Assembly: GCA_965200945.1 (NCBI GenBank)
Contig: OZ241749.1
Location: 3,658,001-3,722,000 of the forward strand
Length of the DNA: 64,000 bases
Origin: JADCRZ01 sp965200945
GTDB taxonomy: Bacteria; Bacteroidota; Bacteroidia; Chitinophagales; Chitinophagaceae
Direction of reading: 5' to 3'
Position 1 is the stretch's first letter; every line of letters starts with the position of its first letter. Under the pieces are notes generated by a model. That model searched no databases, was not told the origin of the DNA, and saw nothing but the letters and a program-made list of their open reading frames with translations. The translations under genes were made by a program, and so were the position numbers. Shown in pieces: positions 62,949-64,000 of the stretch.

Positions 62949-64000
62949 TCAGCTCTCCAGCGATATCTGCATGCGCCTGACACGGTCTTCGAGGTTTTCG
63001 GAAGAGATATTCTCGCGCATGCTGTCGACCTTGATGGGAAAGCAGAAAGGCGTAAGCCGGTTGGGAAATGTGAGTACGATCCGGCTCTGCTGGACTCTTC
63101 GCAGCATGTTGCGCAGGCGCTCTTCTTCCATCTGCTGCTCCAGCACCTCATGGAAAGCCTGCCGCAGCAGCACGTTGTCGGGTTCGTACTCATTGAGCAC
63201 CTGGTAGATCAGCGAGGCGGAGGCCTGCAGGTGCCGCGCTTTTTTGTGCTCACCCGGATAACCCTGGAAGATGAGTCCACCGATGACGGCCACGTCGCGG
63301 AACTTGCGCTTGGCCATTTCGCTGGCGTTGGCGCTACGCTGGATATCGTTGAGCAGGTTGTCGGCGCTGAACAGCTCGTAGGCGTTCGTGTCGTCGAGTG
63401 GTATGGGCTGGTCGCTCAGCAATTCAAAACCATAATCGTTCATGGCCAGTGAGAACGTGATGGGAGTGATCTGCCCGATGCGGTAGGCGAGGATGGCAGC
63501 CATGGCTTCATGCACCAGCCGGCCTTCGAAAGGATACACGAACAGGTGGAAGCCGTCCTTTGTTTCGATCTGTTCGATCAGCAGCTCGTTCTCGCGCGGC
63601 ACATGCGAGAGGTGGGCCTGCAGCTGCAGCAGGGGCTTCAGCACCCTGATCTCGATATCCTTCGGCACAAAAGCAACCGACGGATCGATCATGGCGGCAC
63701 AGTCGTTCATCTTTTTCCGGAGCATGAAACCCAGGTTGGCGGAGAGCGGCAGGCGGCCACCGTTCCAGCTCGGCACGATGGATTTTTTGGATGTGGATTT
63801 TCGCACCAGTACCGTCATATCCTTGATCATGATAAACTCGAGGGTGCGGCCTGCAAGCGTAAAATTTTCACCCGGACTCAGCCGCGAGATAAAGTATTCT
63901 TCTATCATGCCGATGAACCCGCCGCCCATGAATTTCACTTTCAGCATGGCATCGCTTACGATGGTGCCGATGTGCATGCGGTGGCGCATGGCGATACGTC
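62949..64000 (-). CDS. Ligase-associated DEXH-box helicase, C-terminal part
   Basis: The open frame runs off the right edge; the in-frame Met at 63989 is internal, since RIA precedes it. About 350 C-terminal residues are present, matching the region after the RecA-like domains of Lhr-type helicases: MHIGTIVSDAMLKVKFMGGGFIG, EEYFISRLSPGENFTLAGRTLEF, VPSWNGGRLPLSANLG and a later DNA-binding helical part. The motor motifs (Walker A, DEXH) lie outside the window. It is paired with pdeM. Family knowledge links it to DNA repair with a dedicated ligase and exonuclease. Confidence 0.88.
   Translation of the reverse strand, partial: RIAMRHRMHIGTIVSDAMLKVKFMGGGFIGMIEEYFISRLSPGENFTLAGRTLEFIMIKDMTVLVRKSTSKKSIVPSWNGGRLPLSANLGFMLRKKMNDCAAMIDPSVAFVPKDIEIRVLKPLLQLQAHLSHVPRENELLIEQIETKDGFHLFVYPFEGRLVHEAMAAILAYRIGQITPITFSLAMNDYGFELLSDQPIPLDDTNAYELFSADNLLNDIQRSANASEMAKRKFRDVAVIGGLIFQGYPGEHKKARHLQASASLIYQVLNEYEPDNVLLRQAFHEVLEQQMEEERLRNMLRRVQQSRIVLTFPNRLTPFCFPIKVDSMRENISSENLEDRVRRMQISLES

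Overview
The window reads as part of a chromosome from the phylum Bacteroidota, most like Chitinophagaceae. The grounds are gldF/gldG gliding genes, a fused murF-alr gene, a carboxypeptidase-regulatory/outer-membrane beta-barrel protein, DUF6728-, DUF3667- and DUF4136-type proteins, the acpP-fabF-rnc order, few Shine-Dalgarno sequences, and promoters of the Bacteroidota type (TAnnTTTG near -7). No species is claimed.

The left third (about 1-21,000) is accessory and visibly more AT-rich. It opens with three insertion sequences stacked on one spot: an IS256-type element split by an IS4-type element, with an IS903-like IS5 element directly beside it. Next comes a minus-strand block: a LytS/LytR-type two-component system, a PepSY membrane protein, a secreted ApbE-DUF2271 flavin transferase, a DUF3667 protein, a HupE/UreJ-type protein and a DUF3500 protein, then a CaCA-family cation exchanger. 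From about 14,000 to 21,000 lies a wrecked integration site at tRNA-Ser(GGA). A 23-bp copy of the tRNA 3' end at 15,956-15,978 mirrors 20,960-20,982, and an integrase gene follows each copy. One integrase is cut by an IS3 element and the other by an IS21 element whose istB is frameshifted. The only recognisable cargo is an AbiE-like toxin-antitoxin pair with a frameshifted toxin.

From about 21,000 to 61,400 the window is mostly conserved chromosome. It holds tatD, a polysaccharide deacetylase, gltX, a GT39-like glycosyltransferase, a B12-binding mutase subunit with an enoyl-CoA hydratase, an M16 protease, fumC, a lipoprotein, lspA, murF-alr, terC and gldF/gldG. These are followed by iscS/iscA, methylmalonyl-CoA epimerase, acpP-fabF-rnc, a GNAT enzyme, a glycosyltransferase and an M28 peptidase. 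The last stretch has a TPP enzyme with an in-frame TGA, an amidase, an outer-membrane barrel protein, a DUF4136 lipoprotein, a ROK protein, tRNA-Ala(GGC), lpxB, surE, a LexA/CI-like repressor and an acetoin-utilisation/HDAC-like deacetylase. Cell-envelope work dominates (lspA, murF-alr, lpxB, amidase, outer-membrane protein, glycosyltransferases), along with Fe-S assembly, fatty-acid synthesis and propionyl-CoA metabolism.

The right end (about 61,400-64,000) has an 866-bp gene-free stretch full of inverted repeats. It is followed by the PdeM nuclease and the C-terminal part of the ligase-associated DEXH helicase, which runs off the window. The observations most worth following are the flavinylation/HupE/DUF3500 cluster, the ~49-bp-periodic GTTCC-N3-GGAAC palindromes at 55.1-55.3 kb, the MITE-like structured element at 61,971-62,172, the in-frame TGA in the TPP enzyme, and the tandem, immobilised islands at tRNA-Ser.
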